42,270 nt of DNA, from NCBI GenBank assembly GCA_021794835.1, contig JAJYQA010000030.1, positions 1-42,270 of the forward strand. The letters are read 5' to 3'. The stretch comes from Actinomycetes bacterium (GTDB lineage Bacteria; Actinomycetota; Aquicultoria; Aquicultorales; Aquicultoraceae). A model generated the notes under the pieces. The model was given only the letters and a program-made list of their open reading frames with translations, was not told the DNA's origin and searched no databases. This document shows positions 40,349-42,270 of the stretch, piece by piece. The position numbers and the translations under genes were made by a program. Numbering within the stretch: position 1 is the stretch's first letter; every line of letters begins with the position of its first letter.

Positions 40349-41284
40349 TTGAAGATTTTAGTGACCGGAGGCGCCGGCTTTATCGGATCAAATATCGTCG
40401 ATGCTTACATAGATGCCGGCCATGAAGTTGCCGTTATCGATAATCTATCAAACGGAAAAGAAGAGAACCTTAACCCGAAGGCACGGTTTTATAAAATAGA
40501 TATACGCTCACCCGAGATAGACCTGGTTTTTGCTAAGGAGAAGCCGGATATCCTGAACCACCACGCCGCTCAAATCGATGTTAGAAAATCGGTTGCCGAC
40601 CCCATTTATGATGCAGGCGTAAACATCACAGGCATGATCGGGCTTTTGCAAAGCTCGGTAAAACATGCGGTTAAAAAAGTTATTTTTGCCTCTTCGGGGG
40701 GAGCAATCTACGGGGAGCCAAAGATTCTGCCCGCCGGCGAGGACACTCCATTAGACCCACTTGCGCCATATGCGGCATCCAAGATCGTTGGGGAGTACTA
40801 TCTAAAATGTTTCAGTAACCTGCACGGGCTAAAATATACGGCTCTTCGCTATGGCAACGTCTACGGGCCAAGGCAAGACCCGCATGGCGAAGCAGGAGTT
40901 ATCGCAATATTTTGTAATGCCATGCATGAAGACAAAGAGGTTAAGATTTTTGGCACCGGCGAGCAGCTTCGAGACTACATATATGTGGGAGACGTTGTGC
41001 GGGCCAACTTACTTGCTCTGGGTAGGGCGGACAACGAGGAAGTTAACATCGGCACGGGTATCGGCACATCCGTTAATGAGCTATATACACGTCTTAAAGA
41101 TATCATCGGTTATCAGAAGGATGCGATATATCATCCTCCAAGGCAAGGTGAGCTTGAAAAAACTTATCTTACCAACGCCAAGGCTAAGGAAGTCCTTGGC
41201 TGGGAGCCACTGGTTGATATACAGCATGGACTCGAGCTTACCGCCGAGTTTTTTAGAGAGAAGCTTGCGAGGGAGAAGGTCTAG
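40349..41284 (+). CDS. NAD-dependent sugar epimerase (GalE-like)
   Basis: Extended short-chain dehydrogenase acting on nucleotide sugars. VTGGAGFIGSNIVDAYI is the NAD loop, NHHAAQIDVRKSV and FASSGGAIYGEP follow, and the catalytic pair is in PYAASKIVGEYYLK. YGNVYGPRQDPHGEAGVIAIF and LRDYIYVGDVVRA are typical of UDP-glucose 4-epimerase-like enzymes. 311 residues. TTG start at 40349 with AAAGGTGG upstream. It is probably part of the same surface-sugar region as rfb and galU, now separated by the IS110 insertion. Confidence 0.9.
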   Translation: MKILVTGGAGFIGSNIVDAYIDAGHEVAVIDNLSNGKEENLNPKARFYKIDIRSPEIDLVFAKEKPDILNHHAAQIDVRKSVADPIYDAGVNITGMIGLLQSSVKHAVKKVIFASSGGAIYGEPKILPAGEDTPLDPLAPYAASKIVGEYYLKCFSNLHGLKYTALRYGNVYGPRQDPHGEAGVIAIFCNAMHEDKEVKIFGTGEQLRDYIYVGDVVRANLLALGRADNEEVNIGTGIGTSVNELYTRLKDIIGYQKDAIYHPPRQGELEKTYLTNAKAKEVLGWEPLVDIQHGLELTAEFFREKLAREKV

Positions 41285-41285
41285 G

Positions 41286-41414
41286 AAATGTCGATTTACG
41301 AATTTTTAAATGGCGAATTAAAGACCGGTGAGTCGGTGAACTGGTGAACCGGATAAGTTCCTCCCCTTGGTGGGGAAGGTTGGGTAGAGGTGATTGCCCT
41401 CATTACTTACTTTC
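41286..41414. repeat. composite of three intergenic repeat families
   Basis: In order: GTCGATTTACGAATTTT (TTCGAAT-like, compare 32526-32545); CCGGTGAG, TCGGTGAA, CTGGTGAA, CCGG (octamer family of 26941-26993); and CTCCCCTTGGTGGGGAAGG through ACTTACTTTC (41360-41414, same as 28629-28685). It lies directly after the epimerase gene. Confidence 0.6.
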
Positions 41415-41603
41415 ATTCTGTGACCTATGACCAAATATACTGATTTATTGGATAATTCAGAAACTAGAAACAATAAATAAGAGAACAGGCAGTTAGTCTC
41501 TAAGATGTAGTTTATATCTTGTTTCGGGTCTCTGAGCGGGCATATACTTTTTTTGAGATTTTTTAGTAGCTCAATATTTATAAAGCAAATATAAGAGGAG
41601 TAT
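41415..41603. other. A/T-rich gap before the SMR-like gene
   Basis: No gene or strong palindrome seen. It should hold the promoter of the following gene. Confidence 0.3.
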
Positions 41604-41978
41604 ATGATGTTAAAATCTATTGCTTTGATATTATTTAGTATAGTACTTGCCCTTGGCGGCCAGTTTTTGCTTAAATCAGGAATGAACCAGGTTGGGCAGA
41701 TTGGTGGGGGAAGTATTGCTTACTATAAGGCTATGCTTTTTAAAACATTTATTAATCCCTATGTAATCGTAGGGTTATTGCTTTATGCACTTTCATCGGT
41801 TTTCTGGCTTATTGTACTTTCCAGAGTTGATTTGAGCTTTGCTTACCCTTTTTTGGGGATCGGCTATTTAATCATTATGTTTATTTCCTGGCGCTATCTA
41901 CACGAGCCGATGAGCGCACTTCGCATTGCGGGGGCCGCATTAATAGGTCTTGGCGTAGTTTTAATCTCGCGAGGGTAG
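41604..41978 (+). CDS. SMR/EamA-like four-helix membrane protein
   Basis: 124 residues with four membrane segments (ALILFSIVLALGGQFLLK, PYVIVGLLLYALSSVFWLIVLS, LSFAYPFLGIGYLIIMFISW, LRIAGAALIGLGVVLIS). This is the small multidrug resistance / EamA half-unit fold, also seen in ArnE/ArnF lipid-sugar flippases. The conserved membrane glutamate of true SMR pumps is not at its usual place in helix one (LALGGQ instead). LSRVDLSFAYPF matches the ArnE-like branch, which fits the sugar genes next door. ATGATG at 41604 with GAGGAG upstream. Confidence 0.8.
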   Translation: MMLKSIALILFSIVLALGGQFLLKSGMNQVGQIGGGSIAYYKAMLFKTFINPYVIVGLLLYALSSVFWLIVLSRVDLSFAYPFLGIGYLIIMFISWRYLHEPMSALRIAGAALIGLGVVLISRG

Positions 41979-41995
41979 TTTCCGTAAAAGCAAAA

Positions 41996-42015
41996 GGCTA
42001 GCCTCTTGGCTAGCC
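41996..42015 (-). terminator. terminator between convergent SMR-like and ferredoxin genes
   Basis: GGCTAGCC, a TCTT loop, then GGCTAGCC form an 8-bp stem. On the minus strand it is followed by TTTTGCTTTT, so it is a rho-independent-type terminator for the ferredoxin gene and may also act on the plus strand. Confidence 0.75.
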
Positions 42016-42030
42016 ATAAAAGCGGGATTT

Positions 42031-42225
42031 TTACTCCTCCCAGGAGATTGCGCCAGTTGGACACTCCTCGATAGCCTCATCGACTTTATCCTGGAGTGGC
42101 TCGTCCGGCCCCTCATTAATGACGTGAGCAAGACCGTCATCTCTGAGCTCGAAGACCTCTGGGCAAACCTGCTCGCAGATACCATCCCCGATACACTCAT
42201 CGTGATCAACAGTTGGTTTTCTCAT
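42031..42225 (-). CDS. single-cluster ferredoxin with Asp ligand position
   Basis: 64-residue electron carrier with one Fe-S cluster. Cys11, Cys17, Cys21 and remote Cys55 (EECPTGAI) are conserved. The second ligand position holds Asp14 (CIGDGICEQVCP), as in Pyrococcus furiosus ferredoxin, so a 3Fe/4Fe-convertible or Asp-ligated cluster is likely. Acidic throughout. The ATG at 42225 has AAAGGAG upstream. Single-gene unit ending in the hairpin at 41996-42015. Confidence 0.92.
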   Translation of the reverse strand: MRKPTVDHDECIGDGICEQVCPEVFELRDDGLAHVINEGPDEPLQDKVDEAIEECPTGAISWEE

Positions 42226-42270
42226 TACACAACTCCTTTTGCTAAATTCTCTTTTATTTTTAGCAGGTTT

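Overview
The window looks like chromosome from an anaerobic or microaerobic bacterium with Gram-positive-type regulation. It has two CGAAC-N4-GTTCG LexA boxes, a Rex redox repressor, a cupin-type glucose-6-phosphate isomerase, and a HerA-NurA-Mre11 repair operon of the kind best known from archaea and some deep-branching bacteria. A deep-branching actinobacterial or Firmicutes-like lineage would fit, but the sequence alone does not settle this. TTG and GTG starts are common. No rRNA, tRNA or CRISPR array was seen.

Layout. 1-680: start of a leftward gene cut by the window edge, then decayed sequence with an IS3-type OrfA remnant. 683-5343 (minus): a four-gene operon, nurA / stand-alone HAS-barrel protein / herA / mre11(sbcD), with a perfect LexA box in its promoter region. 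5587-6602: DNA methyltransferase broken by a 5-bp tandem duplication. 6635-8938: PEP synthase. 9038-10531 (minus): lemA-htpX. 10817-11473: a second gene with a LexA box, encoding a candidate single-strand-annealing-like protein with an ExoX-like C-terminal domain. 11579-16441: MgtC, DUF523, PHP phosphatase, a PP-loop thiolation-type enzyme, MTA phosphorylase and Rex. 16623-17656: an orphan PqqD-like protein and a frameshifted membrane protein.

17831-32521 is a roughly 15-kb heme and cytochrome c cluster: ccmE (CxxxY type), ccmF, [S23 four-helix gene], ccmABCD, a ccsA/hemX-like gene, sirC, hemA, hemC, a cobA-hemD fusion, hemB, an AhbD-like radical SAM gene and hemL. It runs glutamyl-tRNA to uroporphyrinogen III and precorrin-2/sirohydrochlorin. 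The radical SAM gene, with no hemE or hemH in the window, points to the siroheme-dependent heme route. 32644-38146 holds dTDP-rhamnose and nucleotide-sugar genes (cupin GPI, rfbB, rfbC, rfbA leftward; rfbD, galU rightward). 38221-40229 holds a RAYT-like HUH protein, a small membrane protein, and an IS110-family insertion. The rest is a sugar epimerase, an SMR/EamA-like membrane protein and a single-cluster ferredoxin.

Three things stand out. (1) An SOS-type repair set: LexA boxes precede both the NurA/HerA/Mre11 operon and the annealase-like gene. (2) The IS110 element carries a candidate bridge RNA (5' stem-loop plus two similar loops); one loop matches the reconstructed target (TTAGGAG) and the other the element's own end (ATAGGAG). 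(3) The S23 four-helix-bundle gene inside the ccm operon is bracketed by inverted arrays of a GCTGANN heptamer. Gene-free versions of the same array pair occur in other gaps of this window, which suggests a small mobile element with empty derivatives. Several other 7-8-bp repeat families fill the intergenic gaps.
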